This document shows, piece after piece, positions 1 through 7,233 of a stretch of 41,163 nucleotides of DNA (the first letter of the stretch is position 1; each line of letters starts with the position of its first letter). The translations under genes and the position numbers were made by a program. The notes under the pieces were generated by a model. It ran no database searches. It saw only the letters and a program-made list of their open reading frames with translations, and was not told the DNA's origin. Source of the stretch: Eubacterium sp. (GTDB lineage: Bacteria > Bacillota > Clostridia > Lachnospirales > Lachnospiraceae). Where the stretch lies: the NCBI GenBank assembly GCA_022764165.1, contig JALERM010000077.1, forward strand, positions 1 to 41,163. The letters run 5' to 3'.

Positions 1-10
1 TAAAGCCGGA

Positions 11-57
11 AAATATCCGCTCTTCTTTTTCTACCGGAAAAGGAGACGCGGATATTT
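11..57. repeat. Inverted repeat upstream of tRNA-Thr
   Basis: Arms AAATATCCGC (11-20) and GCGGATATTT (48-57) are exact reverse complements. A second pairing, CTTTTTC with GAAAAGG, can nest inside. No T-run follows, so it is not a clear intrinsic terminator. It may be the tail of a gene left of the window or an operator; nothing decides between these. Confidence 0.4.
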
Positions 58-99
58 CTGATGTAGTTGACAAATCTTTCAATCTTTTCAAAAAAACTA

Positions 100-127
100 T
101 TGCATTTTATTCAGAATTTGTTATAAT
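100..127 (+). promoter_or_regulatory. Promoter of tRNA-Thr
   Basis: TTGCAT (100-105), 16-nt spacer, TATAAT (122-127). The tRNA starts 27 nt after the -10 box. A TTGACA at 67-72 is too far from this -10 to be its partner. Confidence 0.65.
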
Positions 128-153
128 AGTTTTGTTACTGCGAAGGAACATTT

Positions 154-226
154 GCTGGAATAGCTCAGTCGGTAGAGCACTTCACTCGTAATGAAGGGGT
201 CGTCGGTTCAAGTCCGATTTCCAGCT
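154..226 (+). tRNA. tRNA-Thr, anticodon CGT
   Basis: A 73-nt cloverleaf. The acceptor stem GCTGGAA (154-160) pairs with TTCCAGC (219-225). The D stem is GCTC/GAGC. The anticodon stem CTTCA/TGAAG encloses the loop CTCGTAA with anticodon CGT at 187-189, which reads ACG codons as threonine. The T arm carries GGTTCAAGTCC. The discriminator base is T226 and CCA is not encoded. It is a stand-alone transcription unit with its own promoter and terminator. Confidence 0.95.
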
Positions 227-262
227 TTATATTTCCAGTATCCTTATCAGTATTACCAATTA

Positions 263-297
263 GAACTTCCCTTATCCTCAGGGAAGTTCTTTTTTTA
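263..297 (+). terminator. Intrinsic terminator of tRNA-Thr
   Basis: GAACTTCCC (263-271) pairs with GGGAAGTTC (281-289) around a 9-nt loop, followed by a run of seven T. Confidence 0.9.
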
Positions 298-306
298 TCT
301 CAAATT

Positions 307-491
307 CAAGTACGCCGAGACGTACTTGCTGCGAGGTGCGCGTCATGCTTTGCATGACATAATACATCTGCGCACCTCTGCAATCCGCCGGAGGCTTTAT
401 CTTGGAAGGAGATTGGACTCCCACCAAGATTAATTTGTTGCCACTCACCACCTTTAGAGGTGGGAGTCTTATCTTCTTTCAAGATAAAAGC
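307..491. other. Non-coding region with nested hairpins; possible IS200/IS605-type relic or structured RNA
   Basis: This stretch between the tRNA terminator and the pfp promoter has no credible gene but is packed with complementary arms. CAAGTACG/CGTACTTG (307-328). GAGGTGCGC (333-341) with GCGCACCTC (370-378), enclosing GTCATGC/GCATGAC. GACTCCCACC (416-425) with GGTGGGAGTC (459-468), which competes with a local hairpin CCACCT-TTAG-AGGTGG (448-463). An outer pair GCTTTATCTTG (394-404) with CAAGATAAAAGC (480-491). The short hairpin-ended layout resembles ends or guide-RNA regions of IS200/IS605-type elements, but no tnpA or tnpB is present. That assignment is inference. Confidence 0.5.
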
Positions 492-622
492 ATACGCTGA
501 TTTGCAAGAAAGGTCAATAAAAAAGGACAAAATGAAAATACTGAAAAATAAATAAATTGTATAATAAAACACAATAAACATGAAAAAATAGAAAATAGAT
601 GGTAAAAAATAACAAAAACATA

Positions 623-651
623 TTGCAAAGCTGAGAAAAAGTTGCTATAAT
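623..651 (+). promoter_or_regulatory. Promoter of pfp
   Basis: TTGCAA (623-628), 17-nt spacer, TATAAT (646-651), 61 nt before the pfp start codon. Confidence 0.75.
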
Positions 652-711
652 GACGATTAGCTTGAGCGAGAACGACAGAATGTGATTTCAATATCAAGGA
701 GGAAAATTATT

Positions 712-1956
712 ATGGCAAAAATGAGAAATATTATCGTAGGACAGTCAGGTGGACCGACTTCAGTTATTAACTCCAGTCTGGCTGGTGTTTATAAGAACGC
801 AATTGAGCGTGGCTTTGACAAAGTATATGGTATGCTGAATGGTATTCAGGGTCTGCTGGATGAGAGATATGTGGATATGTCCACACAGATTCATTCTGAT
901 CTGGATATCGAGCTGCTGAAAAGAACACCATCTGCATTCCTGGGCTCCTGCCGTTTCAAACTGCCGGAGATCCATGAGAACATGGAAATTTATGACAAAA
1001 TCTTTGAAATTCTGGATAAACTGGAAATCGATTCCTTCATTTATATCGGAGGAAATGATTCCATGGATACCATCAAGAAATTGTCTGATTACGCAATCGT
1101 AAAAGGACACAAACAGAAATTCCTTGGCGTTCCGAAAACAATTGATAATGACCTGGCTCTGACAGACCACACACCGGGATTCGGAAGTGCCGCAAAATAT
1201 ATTGCAGCTTCCACAAAGGAAATCATCCGCGATGCACTGGGTCTGACCTATAAAAAAGACATGATCACTGTTGTTGAAGTTATGGGACGTAATGCAGGCT
1301 GGCTGACAGGTGCAACTGCACTGGCTAAGACAGAAGAGTGCGAAGGTCCGGATCTGATTTATCTGCCGGAGATTCCATTTGACATCGATTCATTCCTGGC
1401 AAAAGTAAAAGAACTGCTGCAGACCAAACATTCCATCGTTGTTGCTGTATCAGAAGGTATCAAACTGGCTGATGGACGTTATGTCTGCGAACTGTCCGGC
1501 GGTGCTGATTATGTAGATGCATTCGGTCACAAACAGCTGACAGGAACTGCTGCTTATCTGGCAGGATTCCTTGGTGCTGAGATTGGCTGCAAGACCAGAA
1601 GCGTAGAATTCTCTACTCTGCAGAGAAGTGCTTCTCATATGGCATCCCGTGTGGATATCGATGAAGCATTCATGGTAGGCGGAGCTGCTGTAAAAGCTGC
1701 TGATGAAGGATACAACGGAAACATGGTAGTTATCGACCGTGTATCTGATGACCCGTACATGGCATCTGCAGGTATCTACGATGTACATCGTATTGCAAAC
1801 GAAGAAAAACTGGTACCGAGAGAGTGGATGAACGAAGAAGGAAACTATGTAACAAAAGACTTCGTTGATTATGTTAAACCACTGATCCAGGGAGATTACC
1901 AGCCAATCATGGTAAATGGTCTTCCAAGACATCTGGTACTGGATTTAAGCAAATAA
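712..1956 (+). CDS. pfp: Pyrophosphate-dependent 6-phosphofructokinase
   Basis: A 414-residue cytosolic enzyme that phosphorylates fructose 6-phosphate reversibly, using pyrophosphate instead of ATP. The N-terminus has GQSGGPTSVINSS. The nucleotide/PPi site reads GGNDS (residues 113-117). The catalytic loop is PKTIDND (141-147). In this superfamily the Lys of PKTIDND and an Asp after GG/GGN mark PPi users; ATP enzymes have PGTIDND and GGDGS. The MGRNAGW motif for substrate binding is also present. The start at 712 is chosen because GGAGG lies just upstream and family members begin close to this point; an in-frame ATG at 682 lacks a site. It is followed by the 35-nt double-palindrome and then ppdK, so the two PPi-linked glycolytic enzymes are adjacent but have separate promoters. 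Confidence 0.93.
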   Translation: MAKMRNIIVGQSGGPTSVINSSLAGVYKNAIERGFDKVYGMLNGIQGLLDERYVDMSTQIHSDLDIELLKRTPSAFLGSCRFKLPEIHENMEIYDKIFEILDKLEIDSFIYIGGNDSMDTIKKLSDYAIVKGHKQKFLGVPKTIDNDLALTDHTPGFGSAAKYIAASTKEIIRDALGLTYKKDMITVVEVMGRNAGWLTGATALAKTEECEGPDLIYLPEIPFDIDSFLAKVKELLQTKHSIVVAVSEGIKLADGRYVCELSGGADYVDAFGHKQLTGTAAYLAGFLGAEIGCKTRSVEFSTLQRSASHMASRVDIDEAFMVGGAAVKAADEGYNGNMVVIDRVSDDPYMASAGIYDVHRIANEEKLVPREWMNEEGNYVTKDFVDYVKPLIQGDYQPIMVNGLPRHLVLDLSK

Positions 1957-1968
1957 TTTTTATGAAAT

Positions 1969-2003
1969 TTTTCCCTGGGGATTTTTACATTTTCCCCGGG
2001 GAA
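1969..2003 (+). repeat. 35-nt double-palindrome repeat, copy A
   Basis: Starts 12 nt after the pfp stop. It contains two self-complementary units, TCCCTGGGGA (1972-1981) and TTCCCCGGGGAA (1992-2003), joined by TTTTACAT. The two units can pair with each other into a stem of about 11-12 bp, and TTTTTAC follows, so it may serve as the pfp terminator. A 34/35 identical copy lies in inverse orientation at 14367-14401 directly behind aroE. Confidence 0.85.
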
Positions 2004-2067
2004 TTTTTACTTGTTTGTTTTAGTGAAACATTAAGGAGAGTTTTCAGTTTTTTTTTGGGCTTTTTAC

Positions 2068-2096
2068 TTGACTATACACTGGAATTTGATTACAAT
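2068..2096 (+). promoter_or_regulatory. Promoter of ppdK
   Basis: TTGACT (2068-2073), 17-nt spacer, TACAAT (2091-2096). This predicts a 5' leader of roughly 95 nt. Confidence 0.75.
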
Positions 2097-2107
2097 TACA
2101 ATATACA

Positions 2108-2164
2108 AGTGCCGTTCAGCACTGGTGAAATATTCCGTTGTCGTTCCTGTGATAACGGATATTT
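2108..2164 (+). other. Structured ppdK leader
   Basis: Two hairpins are visible in the predicted leader: AGTGC/GCACT around 2108-2123, and AAATATTCCGTT (2128-2139) with AACGGATATTT (2154-2164), with one bulge. Neither is followed by a T-run, so mRNA stability or a regulatory role is more likely than termination. No known riboswitch was recognised. Confidence 0.4.
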
Positions 2165-2196
2165 GTATAAATATACTTTTTAGGAGGAAGTAAACA

Positions 2197-4821
2197 ATGG
2201 CAAAATGGGTTTACATGTTTACAGAAGGTAATGCAACTATGCGTAATCTTCTGGGCGGTAAAGGTGCCAACCTTGCAGAGATGACCAATCTGGGACTTCC
2301 TGTTCCGCAGGGTTTCACAATCACAACAGAAGCTTGTACACAGTACTATGAAGATGGAAGAAAAATCAACGACGAAATTATGGAGCAGATTATGGAAGCC
2401 ATCGTTAAGATGGAAGAAGTAACCGGCAAAAGATTCGGTGATCTTGAGAATCCTCTTCTGGTATCTGTACGTTCCGGTGCAAGAGCTTCTATGCCTGGTA
2501 TGATGGATACTATTCTGAACCTTGGTCTGAACGAAGAAGTAGTAGAAGTAGTTGCCAAAAAAACAGGTAATGAGAGATGGGCTCGCGATTGCTACAGAAG
2601 ATTCATCCAGATGTATTCTGATGTAGTAATGGAAGTTGGTAAAAAATACTTCGAAGAACTGATTGATAAGATGAAAGCTGAAAAAGGTGTAACACAGGAC
2701 GTTGACCTGACAGCTGAAGACCTGAAAGAACTGGCTAACCAGTTCAAAGCTGAATACAAAGAAAAAATCGGAGCAGACTTCCCGGATGATCCGAAGGAAC
2801 AGCTGATGGGCGCTATCAAAGCAGTTTTCCGTTCCTGGGACAATCCTCGTGCAAATGTTTACCGTCGTGACAATGACATCCCATACTCCTGGGGTACCGC
2901 TGTTAACGTACAGGAAATGGCATTCGGTAACTGGTCTGACGAATCCGGTACAGGTGTTGCATTTACCCGTGATCCTGCTACAGGTGAGAAAAAACTTATG
3001 GGCGAGTTCCTTATGAACGCTCAGGGTGAAGACGTAGTTGCAGGTGTACGTACACCACAGCCAATTTCCGCACTGGCAGACGTTATGCCGGAAGTATTTG
3101 AACAGTTTACAAAAGTTTGTGCAACTCTGGAAAATCATTACAGAGATATGCAGGATATGGAGTTTACTATCCAGGATAGAAAACTTTTCATGCTGCAGAC
3201 ACGTAATGGTAAGAGAACAGCTCAGGCTGCTCTGAAGATTGCATGTGACCTCGTAGATGAAGGTATGAGAACAGAAGAAGAAGCAGTAGCTATGATCGAT
3301 CCTCGTAATCTGGATACACTGCTTCATCCACAGTTCGATGCTGCTGCACTGAAAGCCGCTACTCCTATGGGTAAAGGTCTTGGTGCATCTCCTGGAGCTG
3401 CTTGCGGTAAAATCGTATTTACAGCAGAAGACGCTGTAGAATGGGCAGCAAGAGGAGAAAAAGTAGTTCTGGTTCGTCTGGAGACCTCTCCGGAAGATAT
3501 CACAGGTATGAAATCTGCTCAGGGTATCCTGACAGTTCGTGGTGGTATGACATCCCACGCAGCCGTAGTTGCCCGTGGTATGGGTACCTGCTGTGTATCC
3601 GGATGCGGAGACATCGCTATGGACGAAGAGAACAAGAGATTTACACTGGCTGGTAAAGAGTTCCATGAAGGAGATCCAATCTCCATCGATGGTACAACAG
3701 GTAATATCTATGATGGTATTATTCCTACTGTTGATGCTCAGATCGCTGGTGAATTCGGAAGAATCATGGCTTGGGCTGACAAGTTCAGAAAACTGAAAGT
3801 TCGTACCAACGCTGATACTCCTGCAGATGCTAAAAAAGCTCGTGAACTGGGTGCTGAAGGTATCGGTCTTTGCCGTACAGAGCATATGTTCTTCGAAGAA
3901 GACAGAATTGCAGCATTCCGTGAAATGATCTGTGCAGATACTGTAGAAGAAAGAGAAGCAGCTCTGGAGAAGATCCTGCCATATCAGCAGGGAGACTTCG
4001 AAAAACTGTACGAAGCTCTGGAAGGAAATCCTGTAACTATCCGTTTCCTGGATCCGCCTCTGCATGAGTTCGTTCCTACAGAAGAAGAAGATATCAAGAA
4101 ACTGGCTGACGCTCAGGGCAAGACAGTAGAAGAAATCAAGACAATCATCGATGGACTGCATGAGTTCAACCCGATGATGGGTCATCGTGGATGCCGTCTG
4201 GCAGTTACTTATCCGGAAATCGCTAAGATGCAGACAAAAGCTGTTATCCGCGCTGCTATCAATGTTCAGAAAGCACATGCTGACTGGACAGTAAAACCGG
4301 AAATCATGATTCCATTGGTAGGCGATATCAAAGAGCTGAAATATGTTAAGAAATTCGTTGTAGAGACCGCTGACGCTGAAATCGCAGCAGCAGGTATTGA
4401 TCTGAAGTACGAAGTAGGTACCATGATCGAGATCCCGAGAGCTGCTCTGACAGCTGATGATATTGCAAAAGAAGCTGACTTCTTCTGCTTCGGTACCAAC
4501 GACCTTACTCAGATGACTTACGGTTTCTCCCGTGACGATGCTGGTAAATTCCTGGATGCATACTATGATGCTAAGATTTTCGAAAACGATCCATTTGCAA
4601 AACTGGATCAGACTGGCGTTGGCAAACTGATGGAAATGGCTATCAAACTTGGCAAACCGGTTAACGAAAAACTTCACATCGGTATCTGTGGTGAGCACGG
4701 CGGAGATCCTTCTTCCGTTGAGTTCTGCCACAAGATTGGTCTGGACTATGTGTCCTGTTCACCATTCCGTGTGCCGATCGCAAGACTGGCAGCAGCTCAG
4801 GCTGCAATCGCTGACAAATAG
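2197..4821 (+). CDS. ppdK: Pyruvate, phosphate dikinase
   Basis: An 874-residue enzyme, the full usual length. It interconverts pyruvate + ATP + Pi and phosphoenolpyruvate + AMP + PPi. Three parts are recognisable. The N-terminal ATP-grasp part begins with FTEGNATMRNLLGGKGANLAEM. The central swivelling phosphohistidine domain has GGMTSHAAVVARGMG, with catalytic His454. The C-terminal PEP-binding TIM barrel has GICGEHGGDP, with catalytic Cys831. The published Clostridium symbiosum enzyme uses His455 and Cys831, so the numbering fits. AGGAGG at 2182-2187 precedes the ATG. With PPi-dependent Pfp upstream, the pair gives an ATP-sparing, PPi-cycling glycolysis, as known in several gut anaerobes. 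It ends at a strong terminator. Confidence 0.97.
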   Translation: MAKWVYMFTEGNATMRNLLGGKGANLAEMTNLGLPVPQGFTITTEACTQYYEDGRKINDEIMEQIMEAIVKMEEVTGKRFGDLENPLLVSVRSGARASMPGMMDTILNLGLNEEVVEVVAKKTGNERWARDCYRRFIQMYSDVVMEVGKKYFEELIDKMKAEKGVTQDVDLTAEDLKELANQFKAEYKEKIGADFPDDPKEQLMGAIKAVFRSWDNPRANVYRRDNDIPYSWGTAVNVQEMAFGNWSDESGTGVAFTRDPATGEKKLMGEFLMNAQGEDVVAGVRTPQPISALADVMPEVFEQFTKVCATLENHYRDMQDMEFTIQDRKLFMLQTRNGKRTAQAALKIACDLVDEGMRTEEEAVAMIDPRNLDTLLHPQFDAAALKAATPMGKGLGASPGAACGKIVFTAEDAVEWAARGEKVVLVRLETSPEDITGMKSAQGILTVRGGMTSHAAVVARGMGTCCVSGCGDIAMDEENKRFTLAGKEFHEGDPISIDGTTGNIYDGIIPTVDAQIAGEFGRIMAWADKFRKLKVRTNADTPADAKKARELGAEGIGLCRTEHMFFEEDRIAAFREMICADTVEEREAALEKILPYQQGDFEKLYEALEGNPVTIRFLDPPLHEFVPTEEEDIKKLADAQGKTVEEIKTIIDGLHEFNPMMGHRGCRLAVTYPEIAKMQTKAVIRAAINVQKAHADWTVKPEIMIPLVGDIKELKYVKKFVVETADAEIAAAGIDLKYEVGTMIEIPRAALTADDIAKEADFFCFGTNDLTQMTYGFSRDDAGKFLDAYYDAKIFENDPFAKLDQTGVGKLMEMAIKLGKPVNEKLHIGICGEHGGDPSSVEFCHKIGLDYVSCSPFRVPIARLAAAQAAIADK

Positions 4822-4866
4822 GAATTGGTTCTCTAAAGCCCAGTACTTAGTTAGTGGATGATTATG

Positions 4867-4906
4867 ATAAGCGTATCATTAGAAATAGTGATACGCTTAT
4901 TTTTTT
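4867..4906 (+). terminator. Intrinsic terminator of ppdK
   Basis: A perfect 12-bp stem, ATAAGCGTATCA (4867-4878) with TGATACGCTTAT (4889-4900), followed by T6. Confidence 0.93.
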
Positions 4907-4942
4907 ATATCATAGGAAAGTCTTCTGACTTTTCTATGATAT
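4907..4942. repeat. Palindromic repeat family 2, copy 1
   Basis: ATATCATAGGAAAGTC (4907-4922), 4-nt loop, GACTTTTCTATGATAT (4927-4942). This is a 16-bp stem with one wobble. It abuts the ppdK terminator. A related palindrome with the same AGGAAAGTC/GACTTTCCT core follows the putP terminator at 32017-32050. Confidence 0.8.
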
Positions 4943-5080
4943 AGAAACCCTCCGGGGGATGCACACGATGCTCAGAGGAAAGCTGCTAAAGTAGCTGCGC
5001 ATCGGCGCTCAAAGTGTGCAAGCCTCTCATGAGTGAGGAGTATGGGGAACTGAAGTGGGCTTGCCCACTTTGTTTAGAAC
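4943..5080. other. Non-coding structured stretch after ppdK
   Basis: No credible gene lies between 4822 and about 5377. This part contains GCACAC/GTGTGC arms enclosing CGATGC/GCATCG and AGCTGC/GTAGCT, a CCTC/GAGG pair, and the perfect hairpin AAGTGGGC-TT-GCCCACTT (5053-5070). The order of arms suggests a multi-branched RNA or the relic of a hairpin-ended mobile element. No family was recognised with certainty. Confidence 0.45.
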
Positions 5081-5123
5081 TATGTAAAGAATTTGTCGCT
5101 AAACAGGATTGATCTGTTAATGG

Positions 5124-5155
5124 AAAGGTCATAGTCATTTGGACTATGGCTTTTC
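5124..5155 (+). terminator. Hairpin with T-run
   Basis: AAAGGTCATAGTC (5124-5136) pairs, with two wobbles, to GACTATGGCTTTT (5142-5154) around a 5-nt loop. This would terminate a transcript covering the structured stretch upstream, which favours that stretch being transcribed. Confidence 0.6.
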
Positions 5156-5260
5156 TGCATTTATAAATAATACATAAACTAATCATCATATATACATTGC
5201 AAAATGTCGAAATATGTATAAATACGTTGAGTGATTTTTGGAGAAATTTAAAATAAATAC

Positions 5261-5294
5261 TTGATAATATTGTTGTCAATATATTACAATTGAC
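5261..5294 (+). promoter_or_regulatory. Promoter with overlapping inverted repeat, sigma-like operon
   Basis: TTGATA (5261-5266), 18-nt spacer, TACAAT (5285-5290). GTCAAT (5275-5280) and ATTGAC (5289-5294) form a 6-bp inverted repeat spaced by 8 nt across the -10 box, a possible operator. Confidence 0.45.
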
Positions 5295-5376
5295 GTAAGA
5301 AAAATGTCAGAAAAAGCAACGTGCATATGCTAAAGAGAGTGTGGTGATAAAGAACAGAAGAGGGAGAGCAAAGTGC

Positions 5377-5628
5377 ATGAGAAAAAGTAAAATAAAATGT
5401 ATGCAAATTTATAATGAGAGCAAAGATATGTTATATTGGCATCTGAAAAGGGATTGCACTTGGCTGTTTGATGAAGATATCCATGATGTAATGAATGTCG
5501 TGTGGAAACAGTTGGCTGATAATGTTGATGAAGTATATCGGCTAAAAGACAGAGCGTCACGAGTTGCATGGGTATTGACTGTAGCTGATAAACAAGCCGA
5601 AAAACTTAAAGGGAAGGAGGACGAATGA
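5377..5628 (+). CDS. Small sigma-70 region-2-like protein
   Basis: A protein of about 83 residues if it starts at ATG 5377; an in-frame GTG at 5341 would add 12. A GAGGGAG site lies upstream. The segment FDEDIHDVMNVVWKQLAD followed by RVAWVLTVADKQAEKLKGK has the shape of ECF sigma factor region 2 (the DAEDxxQxxF...RAWLxxIAxNxxxD pattern). The protein then stops, so no region 4 (-35 binding) is present. ATGA overlap (5625-5628) couples it to the next gene, which has the order and membrane topology of an anti-sigma factor. It may be a degenerate or minimal ECF sigma factor. The similarity is judged by eye. Confidence 0.5.
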   Translation: MRKSKIKCMQIYNESKDMLYWHLKRDCTWLFDEDIHDVMNVVWKQLADNVDEVYRLKDRASRVAWVLTVADKQAEKLKGKEDE

Positions 5629-6419
5629 AGAAGAACGAAAAAATCCAGGATAGCCCTGAGTTCCAGTATTATAAAAATGATTTTGAGAATTTCAAGAAAG
5701 AAATGGAGGATGATAAAGAGTACGCTGATCTGAAAATGCCAGATGGATGGGAACAGGACTTTGCTACGACTATTGATGATACTCTTGATGGGAATGAACG
5801 GAAGAGAAGAAATAGGATTGTCAAGAGGATTGTGGGGGTTGCGGCTGCTGTGGTGGTGATGGTCTTTGCCGGGAATCTTACAGTGGAACAGGTTAGTGGT
5901 GAGAACCTGTTGGAGATGTTTATGAATAAGTATTTTGTTGGAGAAAAACAGCATCAGACTTATGGTAATGAGAATGAAGTGGAGTTTGGTGAAGATAATT
6001 ATCAAAATATTTTATACTTCGATGGAATTACCCTTGAGGAAGTTAATAGTCAAATTCGGGAGGAACTAAAATGTCCTATGTTCTACTTGGAATATTTGCC
6101 AGATGGATTTGATGTTATAGAAGCTTATTATGATAATGAATATCGGGTTATTAGTGTTAAACTGGAAAGAGAAGATGAATATATTTACATTTTCCAGCAG
6201 AGACAAGTTAATGAACAAGCATCGGGAATTGCAACTGATAACAGTGAAAGTATAACTATTGAAAATAGCCATTTAAATAAAAAAATAAATATTTATACAG
6301 CAAATAGAGATAATAGTTGGTCATTTGCTATTGATGAAAATGGAATGGTATTTTCTGTCTATGCGTTTGTATCAGAAGATGAATGTGTTAAGATCGCAGA
6401 AAATATAGAATTTTATTAA
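5625..6419 (+). CDS. DUF4367-type membrane-anchored protein, anti-sigma-like
   Basis: 264 residues: a charged N-terminal cytoplasmic part of about 65 residues, a single transmembrane helix (IVGVAAAVVVMVFAGNLTV, about residues 70-88), and an extracytoplasmic C-terminal half. The outer part contains YLEYLPDGFDVIEAYYDN, typical of DUF4367 domains, which often sit on regulators or sensors of the Firmicute envelope. Translation is coupled to the preceding sigma-like gene by a 4-nt overlap. The layout suggests that the N-terminus binds the sigma-like protein and the outer domain senses something. This is inferred from architecture. Confidence 0.6.
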   Translation: MKKNEKIQDSPEFQYYKNDFENFKKEMEDDKEYADLKMPDGWEQDFATTIDDTLDGNERKRRNRIVKRIVGVAAAVVVMVFAGNLTVEQVSGENLLEMFMNKYFVGEKQHQTYGNENEVEFGEDNYQNILYFDGITLEEVNSQIREELKCPMFYLEYLPDGFDVIEAYYDNEYRVISVKLEREDEYIYIFQQRQVNEQASGIATDNSESITIENSHLNKKINIYTANRDNSWSFAIDENGMVFSVYAFVSEDECVKIAENIEFY

Positions 6420-6432
6420 AGAGGGAATGTTT

Positions 6433-6915
6433 ATGAAAATTAAAAAGATATTAGCGTTTGTTTTAGCAATGATGATGTTGTTTGTACAAGTGACTTCGGT
6501 TTTGGCTGAAGAAACAGATACAACAGAGTGGTATGAACTGGTTGAGGAAGATTTTGAAATGGTCACAGAAGCAGGACAAACAGCTTCTCCTTATGCATTG
6601 TACTTAATGGGTGTTATTACTTCTATTACTAAACTTAGTTCTAGCAAAGTGGGTATGCGTGCAGAAGTCAGTTGTACGGATGTTATGAGTAAAATTACGA
6701 TTACATTCTATTTACAAAAGTTATCCGGTACTTCGTGGAATAATGTTGGTTCTACAACTGTTTATGCATATAATACTTCCAGTACAGCCAAAAAGGTAAC
6801 GGCATCTAATTTGAGTAGTGGAACATATCGTACAAAGGCATGTGTCATGGTAACAACATCTAATGGATATGGTGAAACTCTTACCGGTTATAGCGGAAGT
6901 ATAAATCTTCCCTGA
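6433..6915 (+). CDS. Secreted protein of unknown function
   Basis: 160 residues. It begins MKIKKILAFVLAMMMLFVQVTSVLAEE, a signal peptide with an ALA-like cleavage site near residue 25. The mature part is acidic at first, then rich in Thr, Ser, Tyr and Gly with alternating hydrophobics, consistent with a small beta-sandwich exported domain (TITFYLQKLSGTSWNNVGS is typical of such proteins). GAGGG sits 7 nt before ATG 6433, so that start is preferred over ATG 6427. It is the third gene of the sigma-like operon and could be its target or ligand. I do not recognise the family with confidence. Confidence 0.6.
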   Translation: MKIKKILAFVLAMMMLFVQVTSVLAEETDTTEWYELVEEDFEMVTEAGQTASPYALYLMGVITSITKLSSSKVGMRAEVSCTDVMSKITITFYLQKLSGTSWNNVGSTTVYAYNTSSTAKKVTASNLSSGTYRTKACVMVTTSNGYGETLTGYSGSINLP

Positions 6916-6966
6916 TAGATTATAACTATGACAAGGGATTATTCCAACAGATAATAACAAGCATAG

Positions 6967-7006
6967 ATAAGTTTAAGCCGTGTCAAATAGATGCGGCTTT
7001 ACTTAT
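6967..7006 (+). terminator. Terminator of the sigma-like operon
   Basis: ATAAGT (6967-6972) with ACTTAT (7001-7006), plus an inner AAGCCG/CGGCTT pair. The long stem has bulges and the T-run is short. Confidence 0.6.
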
Positions 7007-7169
7007 TCTCATGACCTCAATCGCATAAACCTGTAAAAAATTTGTAGTTAATCCATTTTTTATATTTCAGATGTGGTATTAGGAAACAGATTACCTTGTA
7101 TTGTGTTGTGTGAAAATATCGCTTGATATGCGACCATAAGTTAATTGGCCTTGATAGAATAAAAATAGA

Positions 7170-7197
7170 TGTGAAATAAGCAGATATGGTTTATAAT
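7170..7197 (+). promoter_or_regulatory. Promoter at the start of the accessory island
   Basis: TGTGAA (7170-7175), 16-nt spacer, TATAAT (7192-7197), 37 nt before the next start codon. The rest of the 6916-7233 gap shows only the terminator above and AT-rich sequence. Confidence 0.5.
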
Positions 7198-7233
7198 GAT
7201 AATAGGAATTGAGAAGGCAGGTAATAAAGGCAT

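Noticed and set aside
67-72. TTGACA as -35 box of tRNA-Thr
   Set aside because: The only good -10 (122-127) is 49 nt away; TTGCAT at 100-105 has proper spacing.
191-433. Open frame starting inside tRNA-Thr
   Set aside because: It overlaps the tRNA and its terminator and covers hairpin-rich non-coding sequence; no ribosome binding site.
712-1956. ATP-dependent phosphofructokinase
   Set aside because: GGNDS and PKTIDND point to the PPi-dependent type; the ATP type would have GGDGS and PGTIDND.
2116-4731. Open frame of 871 codons antisense to ppdK
   Set aside because: It mirrors the codon pattern of ppdK, has no ribosome binding site, and its protein is Cys/Ser/Phe-rich with no domain. ppdK on the plus strand has all catalytic motifs.
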